Below are positions 1 to 12,669 of a stretch of DNA of 64,000 bases, one piece after another. Origin of the DNA: Rostratula benghalensis (taxonomy: Eukaryota; Chordata; Aves; Charadriiformes; Rostratulidae); contig VXAI01000136.1 of NCBI GenBank assembly GCA_013399305.1, forward strand, positions 1 through 64,000, in the 5' to 3' direction. The notes below the pieces were generated by a model, which saw only the letters and a program-made list of their open reading frames with translations, did not search any database and was not told the DNA's origin. The position numbers and the translations under genes are program-made. Every line of letters begins with the position of its first letter. The first letter of the stretch is position 1.

Positions 1-3000
1 TTTTTTTTTTTTTAGAAAACCCTGGGGTGAAGCTGCTATTAGCATGCAGAGTTTGAATGCCACAGGCGGTCTGTTGTCTCTTCATGTTCAAAGAATAATT
101 TAGAGGAGCAGCAGTGACTCACATACAAAAAAAGTATGAGTTGCATGAAGGCAAAACCGGGTGAAGTTTTCTTTACCACACGCTCGCTCTGTGACCTTGG
201 ATCAGCCTTTCTGCATCAGGTCTTCTGTTTGCTTATGAATTGGGAACAGTGGTGCTTTCCAAAAAACGAGCTGTGAATAACTAAGCTAACGAGTGTGAAA
301 TGCTTATCTGCTGTAGTAATGATGGGTAATGATAGTGGTGTTATTTCTAGCATAGGAGCTCAAGCCAGGATGTGATTGTTTTGCTTGCAGAATTTTCCTC
401 CAGTAGGTGTGCTTCAGTGGAAAGCATAACCTTGCTTAAAAAGACGTTTGATGGCCTTTGGTGTTGCATGATCTGCACTGTGTGGTCATCTTATGCTTTA
501 TATTTTTATGAAGTGTGATTTAATGCTTTCAAAGAGCTGCCGTTCCACGGTGCAAGTAGTTTGTGGGTGTCTTCCCCCCCCTCCTGTTTGTCTAGAACAA
601 AGCTGGTGTCCTCTTTCCTAAGGAAGCCTTGTGAATTTCTAACGTGGCTGATGATCTCTGATAGTTGGCATCCCTAAGAATACCTGGTGTTAGACTTGGG
701 GTTTTGGAAGAGAACCCGAAGAGGTATTCTGATATGCTTAATGTGATGAAGAAATTCTGTCTGCCGTTGGTTTGTAATTGGCTGTGATGCCACTCAGTGT
801 TACTTGGCAGGGCTGAGTGCTTGCATTAACTCTCGATCAGACTCACTGCTGTCTCAAGGTGCCTCTGGGTTTGCAAGAAAATACTGAAGACAATGACAAT
901 AAGGTCCTTATGTGTGTATGAACAATAAACTGAATAGCCCAGTTTTAGGAGGAATATTTTCTCCCTCGCCTTATGTTATGCTTTCTGTAGAAAATCAGAT
1001 GCCTTAAGTATGCTGTAGGCAACAATACAGGAGTCCTAGGACTGTGAAGGAGTTACTGGTTGTGGGTCAGGGGCTGTTCTGAAATGGTGTGCAGGCACTG
1101 CAATAACAGGTGAGAGCAGCCAAGCACAGTGAATACTGACCCTGGTAAAGTTTTCCCTCTTTAAAGCTTTGCTTTATACTTGTGCAGCTGGGTGACTTTG
1201 TCTCTTTTTTCCTTTTTCTTTTTTTTTTTTTTTTTTATTATTACACAATGTATTGCAGAAGGTTACCTCAGGAAGAAACACGATTTGGCTGTTACTTTAG
1301 AGGTTTTTCGAAAGTAATTCGATCTGTAGTTTCTCTCATGTCTACTCAAGTTAATACTGAAGCTTCCATAATCACTTTTAACATAAAATAGGAAAGCTTT
1401 TATGTGTTCAGGAGGAAGTAGGCTCAAGATAGTTGGGTTTTGGTGGTTTGGGTTTGTTTGTTTATATTTTTTTTTCTTAAGAAAACTGAAGGCTGCTCTG
1501 GTAAAATGGCAATTCATTGTTAATTTGTAATATGTAGGTGCCCTGGAAAAATCAAATACCCAGTTCATAGCTACCCTTAGGCAGCTCCAATTTATGCAAG
1601 CAGGGCTCACTGAGTAACTACTCTAAGTCTCATTGACCTTAGAAGGTTTGCAGAGGTCATATTTCAACACAGAGAAGTTGTGCTTGAACTATTTTTTCAG
1701 TAATCATTAGGAAGAAGTATTTGTGTACATAATTACACGCTTTTTCCAGTTCTCTATTACATTTTCTGTTTTTCTTCAGATTCTTGCTTATAAGAGCTAC
1801 AGTAATTCTAGAGTTGTCTTAGATTATTTTTTTTTTTCCTCCCTCTTCTTAATATGAGGAAGAAGCACAGGTTTTTTTTTGGAAACAGGTTCTTTTTCAA
1901 GACCTCGGTAAAACGGGGCAAACTGTGAGGTTTCACAGGAGAAAGGACAGCTTTAGGTTGGGAGACCCTTGGTGTAGGGAAAGCTGGGGCAACCCAAATG
2001 TGTAGGAGTGACATCAGCATTCTCCTGAGCCGTTTATGCTGCTGGCCTGTGTTGGTTCCCAGCAGTGCCTTATGTAAGCGTGTGCTGTGCATCCTGTCCT
2101 GCTCTTCTGGGGCATGGAAATTCATTGGCGTTACCTTACCGTGGCTTTGCAGGGCTGAGCAGTTGGTTCCTGCCTCCTTGTCCTCTCCAATGTCCACATG
2201 CAAATTTCTTGCCCCGGGGATCTGTGCCAGGAGGATAATACTGTCCTCCTAGGAGCTGTCAGAGCCAGACACAGCTCCTGTCACCCTGCTCCTCTGGGTA
2301 ATGGGAGCTGGGAGTGCTCTGGAGTAACCTCCGCGGCCACGAGAGAGGTTTTACTGGGCCTTGATCTCTATCATCCATCGATGGACACTAATGCAGTTTT
2401 GATGGCTGGTGATAAAGCAGCCATAAAAACCAAAGGACTAAAGTTTCACCAGAAGCTTCCTTCCATAATGCTAAGACTGGAAAATAAAGGCTTTTATATA
2501 CTACTGCTTCTTCCAAGGTCTTTGAGAGAAATCATGCCCTCAGATACTGGTGCTTGAAACTTGTAGTTAGCATTCAATCATAATGAAGATGCTGTCACTT
2601 GATGGGTAAAATTGAAGCAAACCCTCCATTATAAGCTTTAACAAATAAACTTTCTTTCTGGTTTTCTTGCTTGCTATAAGTCTAGCTGAAACTTGCTGAT
2701 CTTAAATATTGCAGTTACTGCAGGATTTGTAGTTTAAGTAAACTGGGCGCCTTCTTTGAACAAGGTCTAATGTTTCAGTTAAAAAAAAAAGGTGTTTCTT
2801 AAGTGCTCTCTAGTCTCTTTTGTCAGCTCTCTAGCAGTGTGGGGGAGCCAAATTCCTGCTTGCCTGGGGGTGTCCTTGTCTTGGAAGAGCTGGAAGGTCT
2901 CCTTATGATGACTGACGCAGCACAGTCACATGCAGGAGTGTACAAGGTGTAGGGCTCTGCAGAACCGTGGATGGAAAGGCTGACGTGGAAGACAAGTGCA

Positions 3001-3933
3001 TTTGGAGAGGAGAGCTGTTGTGGAAGGCCTGGGGAAGCAGGGAAGAAATGTTTTCCTGTGACTTTCCAACAGGTGATCTGTTTGCTACTGTGTGAAAGAG
3101 TTTCCCCTTGTAAGGGAGAAACAAGGGGAATGTGGGAGTCGAGGAGGAGAGTGGTTTTCTGAAAAGGATCAGGTGTGGTGCTTTGATGCTGAAAAGCTAA
3201 ATTCCTGCAAGTGAGCTGTTCTCGCAGAGCCTAAGGAAATCTATTGGCAAAACATCTAAGAGACTTGAATTTTCGTTTTGAGTAGGGAATGGAATTATCG
3301 CTATTGCTGTTACAACACAAATCTAGGAATGCATGAGCTTTTTCTAGTGCTTTTGCTATTTTTGGAGGAAAGGCAAATCTGTTTTAAAACCCTCTTCAAG
3401 AAAATGGACAGCAATGCAGCTATGTGCATTTTAGCAGAGGCTTGTAGCAGCTGTAGACCTCATTAAACAAAAAAAAAAAAATCAACAACTTCAAAGCCAC
3501 CTGCACATGGTGCATTCAAGATTCCAATGCATGATATTTTACTGCTTTACAGATACCTATGTGAGGTCCACCTATGTGGTGTTGTTATTCAGTGGTCTTT
3601 TCATTCTGTAGATGCAGACAAATAAACTGTAGGCTGGGTGCTTAAATCTGCTAAATCATTTATAAGCAAGTTGGCTCTTGGAAAAAGTTTCCCACAGGAT
3701 GCAGTGGGTGTCAGGTCTAAAGGTCAGTGGCAGACAAAGTGAAGTGAAGGCTCTTTTGAATTTATTTTTCTACTTTGTTTTTTAGGTTTTGGGGTTGTTT
3801 TTTTGTTTTGTTTTTAAACAAATCCTCCTTTTGTGAGGAAGCATGGAACCTTTCTTGCTTACTTCCTGAATTTCCAAATGCTAACAGGCATTTATAGGTT
3901 TGTTCGTACTGAAACATTTTGTTGAAAACTTTA

Positions 3934-3954
3934 GGGGGGGAGGGGGGGGGGGGG
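3934..3954 (+). repeat. Poly-G tract
   Basis: Seven G, one A, then thirteen G. This is a low-complexity run long enough to form a G-quadruplex on the + strand. It is also a common place for length errors in assemblies. Confidence 0.9.
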
Positions 3955-6008
3955 AAATCAATTCAGTTAGCACAGTCATAAACTTCTTACCATGGAAGTT
4001 CTTGGTGTAAATCTAAAAAGCCAGATAGAGATTTAAGTGACTGTCATGTACAACTTAAGAAACAAACATTCCTGATACTAATAAAAGGGCCAGATCTACT
4101 GGTGATCAGTGCTCACACCACAGTTTAAATGGGAAATGAGTAGTGGCTGGCTTGGCCTTGAATCTGTTTCCTGTCATAAATATTTATGTAAACATAAACA
4201 TATTTATTATGTATAACTTATCTGCTTACTATTTTATGTATCTAAATATATTTAAAGATGGGAAATAAGTATATGGAGTTTTTTAAGGTGTACATGGCAA
4301 AACCTTCTCCTCCAGAGGAGCATATTGGGAATATGACTGAGGAGCCCAGGAAACAGTCTTGCAATGAGTTTAATGACTGTATTTGTCAGTGACCTGGAAG
4401 AAGTGTGCAGGGAGGTGCTAAAAACCCCAAAAAGCTTATGAGACAGCACAAAGTCTGTGGAGGGAGGAGTGGGCAGATGGCAGTCAGCACAAACCAGGTG
4501 AATAATCAGATTGAGAACAAGCTGAACAGACCGTGCAAGTGAGTGTGCTGTTTGCACACTGCTTGATTTTTTGGTTTAGTGAACGTGGTAGGGATTTTTC
4601 CTGTTCTGATCTGTGGAACAGAGAGGTGAAAATCTTGTAGCTGAAAGCAGATACACACACAATGCCTGCCACTGTCAGGGGAAACCCCTGGGATGAATAC
4701 AAAGGTCAGTGCTTTCAGAACTATCTGGACTGGAAAACCTTAAAAAATCCCCTGTTTTGTTGTGTGAACTTCACCTGCAAGTTTATTTCCATCAGTCTTT
4801 GGCATGTATAACATGGCAATTATTAAAATGATCTAAAATCTTAGTGCCTGGATAATATGGGTGTGCTGCGTCATGACAGATAATTACCTTCTGAAAAGAT
4901 CTAGAAGGTAGCAAATTGAATGTGTGCTTTTTTTATTTATTTTTTTTAAAACCTAATTTATTTTGCCTGGTTTGAAAACTTTTTGGCTGGCTGTCTTGCC
5001 TGGCTGTGTTCATTGCCTGACTTGATGACCTTTCCCAGATTGTTGCTTGGAGGCACTGCTGGAGCAATGAAGGTAAAGACGGAACAAAGGGATGCTTGTG
5101 CTGATGGATGATTGATTCTGTAACACCTCACACAATGCTAAGGATTATAAAAAAATAAATCCAAAACTGGAAAAACTCCTCCCCCACCAATTCTAGCTTC
5201 CAAAAGGTTATGATATTAATTTATAGTAAAACCAAGGTATAAGCATGGAGGAGTGTATTTGGATCCTGTTGATCAGTGTACTGGTGACTTTGGCAATCTT
5301 TCTGGTTTATATTTGTTTCATAATGATCCTGCTTTTTGCCTTTTTTTTTTTTTCTTTAGGGAGTACTGTAAGTTCCAATGGCAGGCAACTGGTCTAACTG
5401 GAGAATGCCCTACTACCCAATAAAGAGGTGTTGCTTTGAGCTGGCACTTAATGAGAAGCACAACCCGCCTTCTGGTTTAAAATTTGTTTAGTACAGATAA
5501 GTTTTTGATGTCTGAAGTTACCCTTTAATAATATCAGTTTGCTCCTGGTGTGCTGCCTTCTTAGGGTGCCTCAGCCTGAACAACCCCAATAAAGAGCTTT
5601 AGCAGCACAAGAAGGTCGAGGGGAGTTAGGTCTGTATTTCTAAAGAAATAAAGGTTAGCAAGATAAAGGAAACAAAGATTAAAATATTCTCAAGAAGTGC
5701 CCTAGATAAGATTGTTTCATGTCTGAGGGCATGTTGAATCCTGTGGGAATGAGGAAGCTAAACTGCTAAATGGCTGTTGAATTCTTCTGTTTCACACTGC
5801 ATGAATGTGATGCAAGATATGAAAGTGGTGTTGGTGGAACGTGGATGTTTTCTAGAAGGAATATGGAAATAAAATAGGTTAGTCCAAATCTCTGGCTGTA
5901 TAAGAGCTGTGTGGAGAATGAACATTGGGGGCTTAATGTGACTATAATAAATCAAAATACCAGATGAGCCTCAGAGGACTTTCCTCGTTCACTTCATTTT
6001 CTCTGCAG

Positions 6009-6195
6009 ATACAAGATGGTTCAGACAAATGCAGCGTTGTCATTCCTCTGATGTTCAAAGTGTTTCTGAATGGTCCTGAAGACAGAGTTCTTTCCTGTGC
6101 ATTATCTTAAACTGCTCAGCTCATCATCTGGAGCAGTCAGTGCACTGATGAGTGTTTTTATGTGCAGAAACCACAGTGCAAGGCCACAGTTTTGG
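6009..6195 (+). other. Weak exon-like segment
   Basis: The segment is bounded by an acceptor-like pyrimidine stretch ending in ctctgcag (ends 6008) and a donor-like gtgagtgg starting at 6196. It has no convincing reading frame, so if real it would be a non-coding exon. It lies on the same strand as mir-30d and mir-30b, about 18 kb upstream of mir-30d. Such splice-site pairs arise by chance in sequence of this length, so this is only a candidate. Confidence 0.2.
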
Positions 6196-8440
6196 GTGAG
6201 TGGGGTATGTTGTGGGCTGTTGATAGGGCTGGGCTCCCATTTGTCCCTTCTGGAAAGTACTGTTTCCCAAGCTGGTGCTTGGCAGCAGAAGATGCCCTGC
6301 TGACCCTCTGCAGCTTGGCAGGAAATGCTCCTTAGTGCCTGAGCTTCCTAAGCAATATATCCCGGGTACAGCCTGCTCAGGGCTGCTGGCACAGGGTGGT
6401 TTGTCTTTGTCTTTAACCTTCACCAAACTGTCTCCTTTCCCCATCTCCTCGACACCAGGCAAACAGAGCAGTGAAATAGAGGGTAGAGTTATTTACTAAG
6501 ATAGGAATCAGAAGCAGAAGGGTAGCAGCAGAACAGACTGTTCTGGTTTAAGCCACTGGTGCCCTGCCTGGCTGCTGAGGGCTAGAATTTCCAAGGTGTG
6601 TCTCAGCTGCTGGGCCTGGAGAGTCAGTGCTCGTGGTAAATTGGTGTCTCATCAGTGTTAGGTTTGGTGAAGTATTTAAATTCAAAACTGCTGGGAGTTT
6701 TTCATCGTGTCTTCCTTTCTTCTCTCTCACCCTTCCTCGTGCCCTGGCTGGGGGCAGGAGAGCTGGGTGTTGTTCCTGGCTCTTCCTGGAGATGGGCACC
6801 TCTTTTTATCCATACTCATTCTGCTGACTGGTCCAGATCTGATACACACCATCATTTTAACATGCGTTCTTACAGCCTACTCACATACCTAGTGTGATGT
6901 GCTCTGTTAACCTGATGTTTTCTCAGAGTATCTTTTTAGAGACCATGTGATATATTACTAGCACTGCTGATGAAATTTTTTTAACTTAACAATTGTGCTT
7001 GTAAATAAACTTTCTTACTATTGCCCTCAACCTGCTTGGTTTGAAATTCCCTTATCTGAAATTATTGTTTGGTAAACTTAACCAGTAAAACTGTAGAGCA
7101 ATGTGTATTCCACTCACATCTAGAAGGATAAGTAAGCACACTTTTTCCATCAAACTAGGGTAAGACAAGAACTATTGCAGCTAGCTAATATTTTATATAA
7201 GTATACTTTATCCAAATAAGACAAAAGATGGGGTTTGCAAGCATATTTTTTGTGGTGGTGGTTCTGTGAGCCCCTTTCCCCCATCTTTCTGTGGGTCAAG
7301 GACATCTTCATGTCACACAGCCCTTTCCTGGGGGATAACTGTGCCATCTGCGGACAGGATCAGGCACTTTGGGGTCACTGGAACACCGTGACTGTTCTGG
7401 TACCAGGGAAGCTAGTTCTTCTGCAGCCTGTCCCTCATCTGTTCTGAGTGTATCAAGGGAGCTTTTTCAAGGAAAATTAAGGTGACTTCTAGAGCTTTAT
7501 GAAGATGGATGTGCTGTATCTCTAGCCTTTGTACAGAAAACTATAACACTGAGCAGAGCTTGCCATGTTCAATGCTTGAATAAGTTGTGATAGAAGACAG
7601 ATTCTTTAACAAGGAAACTTGGGATATTTTCTACACTTAAAATACACATCTGTCTGTTTGACTCTTCTTCTTTTTGTTTTGTTTTGTTGGTTTTTTTTTG
7701 ATTACTCTGTAACTTGAAAAAAACAACTTGCGTCTGACCCAATGCTTTTAACATTATTAATTACAAAATAAATGTGGTAGTTGATATCTTCAGGTATTGT
7801 GTGTTTAGGCATGATTGTCTGGTCTCGTATTTTTCATTTGATTTCAGCCTGTATGAGTGCTTTGAGTTCAAAAGCCTCATCAAAATTTTACAATGAGGTT
7901 TTTTTCCCTTTGAATGTGGTGGTTCAAGGACCTGTCTTGATAAGCACAATAGTTGGATCAGGAACTGCTAAGCTGGTGGCTCAGTTAAAAGTCAGGTTAT
8001 GCCAAATATTAACTTGAAGCAGTAAAATCTCGGGAGAGTAAAACAAATCTACGTACTTAAACATTCCTTGCTTCTAATAAACTCATTGAAGCTGTGGTTC
8101 TGGCTGTCAATGTGCAGTTGCCCACTGCAGTATCAGGGAGAAGTACTGCTTTATTTTGTACTCTTACACAACACATACTTCAGTGTGAGGTTCCTTATTG
8201 TTGTGATTAATGGTAGCTGACTTGTTACCTTTATGTACATTAAGAAACAAGACCTCTATTTACAAAGCTTGAACTGCTGTTACACATAGTATTACATAAT
8301 TTTTTCCTAAGAACACCAGAATCCCAGTAAAACCAGATCTCTGCTGTAATTCTTGCAGACTGTTAATCATTAATTATTTTTCTTTTTTTTTGTGAAAAAG
8401 GAAACGTTTTCTAAAGTCACCTGCTCTAAATGAAAAGGGG

Positions 8441-9120
8441 AATATAGGTTAGGGGTGGGTCTGCTGGAAAGCAGTTCTGAGGAGAAGGATCTGGGGGGTC
8501 CTGGTAGACAGTAAACTGTCCCTGAGCCAGCAACCTGCCCTTGTAGCCAAGAGGCCAATGGGATCCTGGGCTGCAGAGGGAAGAGTGTGGCCAGGAGGTG
8601 GAGGGAGGTCATTCTCCCCCTCTGCTTTGCACTGGTGAGGCCACCACTGGAATACTGCATCCAGTTCTGGGTTCCCCAGTTCAAGAGAGACAGGGATCCA
8701 CTGGAGAGAGTCCAGCGTAGGGCAACAAAGGTGATGGAGGGGTTGGAGCATCTTCCTGCTGAGGAAAGGCTGAGAGAGCTGGGACTCTTGAGCCTGGAGA
8801 AGAGAAGGCTGAGGGGAGATCTTATTCATGCTCCCAAGGGTCTGAAGGGTGGGATGAAGGAGGATGGAGCTGGACTCTTCTCAGTGGTTCCCAGTGACAG
8901 GATGAGGAGTAACAGGCACAAGCTGGAACATCAGAAGTTTCATTCATACACAAGAAAAAAACTTCTTTAGGGTGAGGGTGGCAGAGCCCTGGCAGAGGCT
9001 GCCCAGGGAGGGTGTGGAGTCCCCTTCTCTGGAGACCTTCAAGCCCCTCCTGGATGCAGCCCTGAGTGATGTGCTCTGGGCAATCCTGCTTTAGGAGGGG
9101 AGTTGGACTGGGTGATCTGA
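8441..9120 (+). mobile_element. CR1 LINE fragment, 3' part
   Basis: This is the avian CR1 ORF2 carboxy-terminal region plus the 3' part of the element. The translation at 8587-8970 carries the family's conserved LERVQRRAT block followed by an [21 protein letters not shown] block, and then breaks at a stop near 8970. The remainder continues in DNA similarity only, up to the ttggactgggtgatctga tail. The final tail repeat is missing or degenerate. The nearest relative in the window is the - strand copy at 20800-21462. Confidence 0.93.
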
Positions 9121-10738
9121 CAGTTTACTGGAACGCTACAAATCTGCTATTGCAGAATTTTCTGTAATATTTTAGACTGTTTATAATCTGCAGTTTATGA
9201 ACGTGAGCTGAGTGGCCCTCTGCTCCCATCACTGCTTCACCCCCTGGAGGAGGAGCAGTTCTTTTGGGTGTCTGGTTAACCTTTGCACAGGCAGCACTTT
9301 CAGGTCACTGGAGAGTGGGGCACTGGCATACTGGTTTGTGGTAACTCTGATTTCTTCTATGCTACTGCTTTAAGTTGGGGAACATAATTAGTTTGAGGAA
9401 TTCCACTTTCAAATAGTGTTGTGCTTCAGTTGGAATTTGAAAGATTAAATGTGAGATTTCGTTGGCCTACGTGGCTTGACAAATAACGCCAACGCTCTCC
9501 TCTTTCTTGCCTTGAAGAGGAGCCCCAGGCAGCTGACTTGTGTGGAAGGTGCTGAGTTTAGGGCTGGTGGTGGAGCTTGAGTTTAGTTTATATTATGACT
9601 GGAAGCCTGTATTTGCAGCTTAAAAGCTGGACAGGTGAACTTTAAAACTCTTTTCACGCAACAGATTTGTTCTAGAAATGCTGTGGCTGATGGGTATTGC
9701 TCCAGTAGCAGTTACGTTTTAGTTCTTCTCATTGAAGGAAGACTACAAATTGTCTGAGGTTGACTTCAGTCCCTTGTCCCACACTTGCAGGTAGACAACA
9801 TGGAAGAGGTTGAGGAAAATTGCTGATTTAAGAGTTGAATCCATCTCCAAACACCTTGAGAATTTTTATTCAGTTTCCTCTCCCGGTCTCATTGGCTTAT
9901 GAAAAAGCAATTGAAACAGATGGTAGCCCTCGTGGAAAGCTGACTGAATATACCTCTCACTCCTTTCAACAAGTGAAATGAGTCTTAATGATTGCAGCAT
10001 CTTGCCCTTCAAAATTTTCAGGGAACAACACCTGTTTATGAACTGAGTATGGCAGGACTCCTATGAAAAGCCACGTATTCGCTTACTTCTTATTTTGTTA
10101 ATGCTTTTTTTTTTTTTTTGTATGTAAACAGTGAAATAAAGTGGGTACCTTTAACTTATTTTTTCCCTTGGCTCATTTGTTTTAGGACATGCCTGGCTTT
10201 AATGAGATTTTGTTTTGGGCTCTAGTAAAGTTCATTTTAAAATCCTGATAAAATCAAATTTATAATGTAGAAACTGAAGACTTAATGATGGTTTTGTCTG
10301 GGAGCTCCACTTCTGGACTGGATTTGCATTGCTCACACAAACTTCTCTGTGGAGCCATACCCTTGACCTAATGAAGTAATTAATGTTAATGTGTTAGTGG
10401 CCAGCTAAAGCAGCCACCAGTCTTCATGTGTTAGTAGCCAGCCACCAAAGGAGGGTTGAATCACATCCTCACTTGCAGGTTTTCACAAATATTTTTTCAG
10501 GGATATTAGTATTCAGAAACGTATCACGCTGCCAAGTTCTTCAAGGGTTGTTTTTTGCCCGAGGTGATTTGCATGCTTCTGAATACTTGGCAACACTTTT
10601 GTTTATTTTTGCATTCTTTTGGTTTGTCTTTGCTTCTCTCCAAGGTCAGGGTGCTTTCTGGCCTAACCCGTGGTGTCTGCATACAGGCAGGTGGAGCACT
10701 GGTGATTTAAGACAAATTTCTGACTCTTCCAGCACTTA
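9121..10738. other. Non-coding stretch
   Basis: No gene, RNA or clear repeat recognised. There is a T tract near 10107. Ordinary AT-rich spacer. Confidence 0.6.
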
Positions 10739-10797
10739 GAATCATGGAATTGTCTGGGTTGGAAGGGACCTTTGAGATCATTAGTCCAACCATCAAC
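10739..10797 (-). mobile_element. CR1 3' tail fragment
   Basis: A short reverse-oriented CR1 end: gaatcatggaattgtctggg followed by ttggaagggacctttgagat and a tagtccaaccatcaac block. It sits directly left of a + strand CR1. With the - strand piece at 11591-11783 it may be the remains of one older element split by that insertion. Confidence 0.75.
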
Positions 10798-10830
10798 CGA
10801 ACTGTGTGGGGAGAAATTGAATAAAATATA

Positions 10831-11590
10831 ACAAGGACAAGTGTAGAGTCTTGCATTTGGGCAAAAAAAAGCCCAGGTCCCAGTACAAGTTGGGAACTGC
10901 CCTGCTGGAGAGCAGTGATGGGGAAAGGGACCTGGGGGTCCTGGTGGGCAGCAGGGTGCCCATGAGCCAGCTCTGTGCCCTGGTGGCCAGGAAGGCCAAT
11001 GGCATCCAGGGGTGTAGGAGAAGGGGGGTGGTCAGTAGGTCCAGAGAGGTTCTCCTCCCCCTCTGCTCTGCCCTGGGGAGACCCCATCTGGAATAGTGTG
11101 TCCAGTTCTGGGCCCCTCAGCTCCAGAGGGACAGGGAACTGCTGGAGAGAGTCCAGGGCAGGGCCACAAAGATGCTGAAGGGAGTGGAGCATCTCCCAGA
11201 GGAGGAAAGGCTGAGGGAGCTGGGTCTCTTGAGCTTGGAGAAGAGGAGACTGAGGGGTGACCTCCTGAATGTTTCTAAATCTGGAAAGGGTGAGTGTCAG
11301 GAGGATGGAGCCAGGCTCTTCTCAGTGACAGGCAATGACAGGACAAGGGGCAATGGGTGCAAGCTGGAACAGAGGGGGTTCCACTGAAATATGAGGAAAA
11401 ACTTCTTCATGGTGAGGGTGAGGGAGCACTGGCAGGGGCTGCCCAGAGAGGTGGTGGAGTCTCCTCCTCTGGAGACATTCAAACCCCTCCTGGACACGTT
11501 CCTGTGGGACCTGCTCTGGGTGTTCCTGCTCTGGCAGGGGGATTGGCCTGAGCTTTCAAGGTCCCTTCTAATCTCTGATAGTCTGTGATC
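10831..11590 (+). mobile_element. CR1 LINE fragment, 3' part
   Basis: A long CR1 3' fragment starting near a gtcttgcatttgggc block. It runs through the DLGVLV, SRSREVLLPLCSALGRPHLE and [22 protein letters not shown] blocks to the tail ending gtctgtgatc. The frame is broken by several shifts, so several overlapping short ORFs appear on both strands. It belongs to the same subfamily as the - strand copy at 31874-32590 and the + strand tail at 57956-58221. Confidence 0.95.
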
Positions 11591-11783
11591 ACCTCCCAAG
11601 TCCTACTCACCACACTGTTCCCGATACAGGCCAGGGGTGCTGTTGGCCTGTGTCACCCGGGCACACTGCTGGCTGTTGACCAACACCCCCAGGTCCTTTT
11701 CTGCCGGGCAGCTCTCAGCCACTTTTCCCCCAGCCTGTAGCGCTGCATGGGGTTGTTGTGACCCAGGTGCAGGACCCAGCAGG
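11591..11783 (-). mobile_element. CR1 internal fragment
   Basis: Reverse-oriented CR1 internal sequence, with cgatacaggccaggggtgct, cacactgctggctgttgacc and a gggttgttgtgaccc block. It matches the internal part of the longer - strand copy at 29151-30085. It abuts the 3' end of the + strand CR1 without spacer. Confidence 0.85.
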
Positions 11784-12480
11784 AAAAGCGATTGCTGTGA
11801 AAGTCCTGCTCCGTGGGCTTCTGTGGAGGTGGAGTTTGCTGACTGCACTTGGCAGAGCAGTCTGTGGGGAGAGCTCTGCTTTAACATGCAGCGTTAACAG
11901 AAAAGTGCTGAGGAACAGTTTTCAGACTTGCAGTTGGAGTGAACTTGGAAAGGCAACTCAGTGTTCCTCTGCTGTTCTTTTTTTTTTTTTTTTTTTTGTG
12001 GTAGTGGTTTTTGAAAATACCTCTTTCCTGTTGCAAGGCATGGCATTATTGAAGCTACACTCAGTGGTTATAAATTTGATACTACCTTTAAAGGAGCACA
12101 GTTTTGCCAAATGAATTTTTTTTGCTGTTGTTTACTGTGCCTTTGAGATACATGGCTTGCTCGTGGGACTGTTCCCCACTCAAAGCCTTGATGCTGGAGG
12201 TCTTAAGCATTGCTATCTCTTTCTTTTTCGGGGAGGATGGTGGGGGAGGTTTCCTATTGTGGTTGAACAATTCACCTCTATTGATTTAAACACTGTGTTG
12301 CCACGAAACAGGCTGTCCTGCCCTATACAGTGCTTTCTTCCTGTCGGAGCTCAGGATTGTTCTGCCATCCACTAATAGATTGGCTGCCTGCTATAGCACA
12401 AAATATAGCTCAAAACTTACCTCTTCTCTTTTTTTTTTTTTTCTTCTTTTTTTCTTCTTTATGTTTTTTTTTGTTTCCAG

Positions 12481-12669
12481 GATGAGTTAGCAGCTAAACC
12501 GGCGGTTGTCGAAGTCGTGTGCATCATAAAATTCCTGTAGCAGTGGAGGAAGCAGGAATCCCTCAGCTGGAAGAAGACAGGAAGAGCAGGGCTACTCTCA
12601 TGCCACAGTGCTCCTACCGTGGCCCATGTCAACCATCCTGAGAGTGCAGCAGCAGCCAGGCCCCGTGGT
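12481..12669 (+). other. Candidate non-coding exon of the mir-30 host transcript
   Basis: A 189-base segment is preceded by a roughly 55-base pyrimidine tract ending tttccag (12480) and followed by the strong donor gtgagtat at 12670. All three + frames meet early stops, so a coding exon is unlikely. It is on the strand of mir-30d and mir-30b, about 11.5 kb upstream of mir-30d. The splice sites are seen directly; membership in the miRNA primary transcript is inference. Confidence 0.35.

Larger units (their letters stand above)
1..8440. other. Non-coding stretch, no gene recognised
   Basis: I see no coding gene here. The + strand is rich in T and G, with T tracts at 1-13, about 1214-1236, about 4930 and about 5341. 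A G-rich tract lies at 3934-3954. The ORFs present are short and have no family resemblance. One exon-like segment (6009-6195) is listed separately. The sequence looks like intron or intergenic DNA of a vertebrate. Confidence 0.7.

Noticed and set aside
4360..4560. Possible very old + strand CR1 ORF2 piece
   Set aside because: The tgtcagtgacctggaagaag stretch is faintly like the CR1 region encoding FINDLDDG, but too short and diverged to support.
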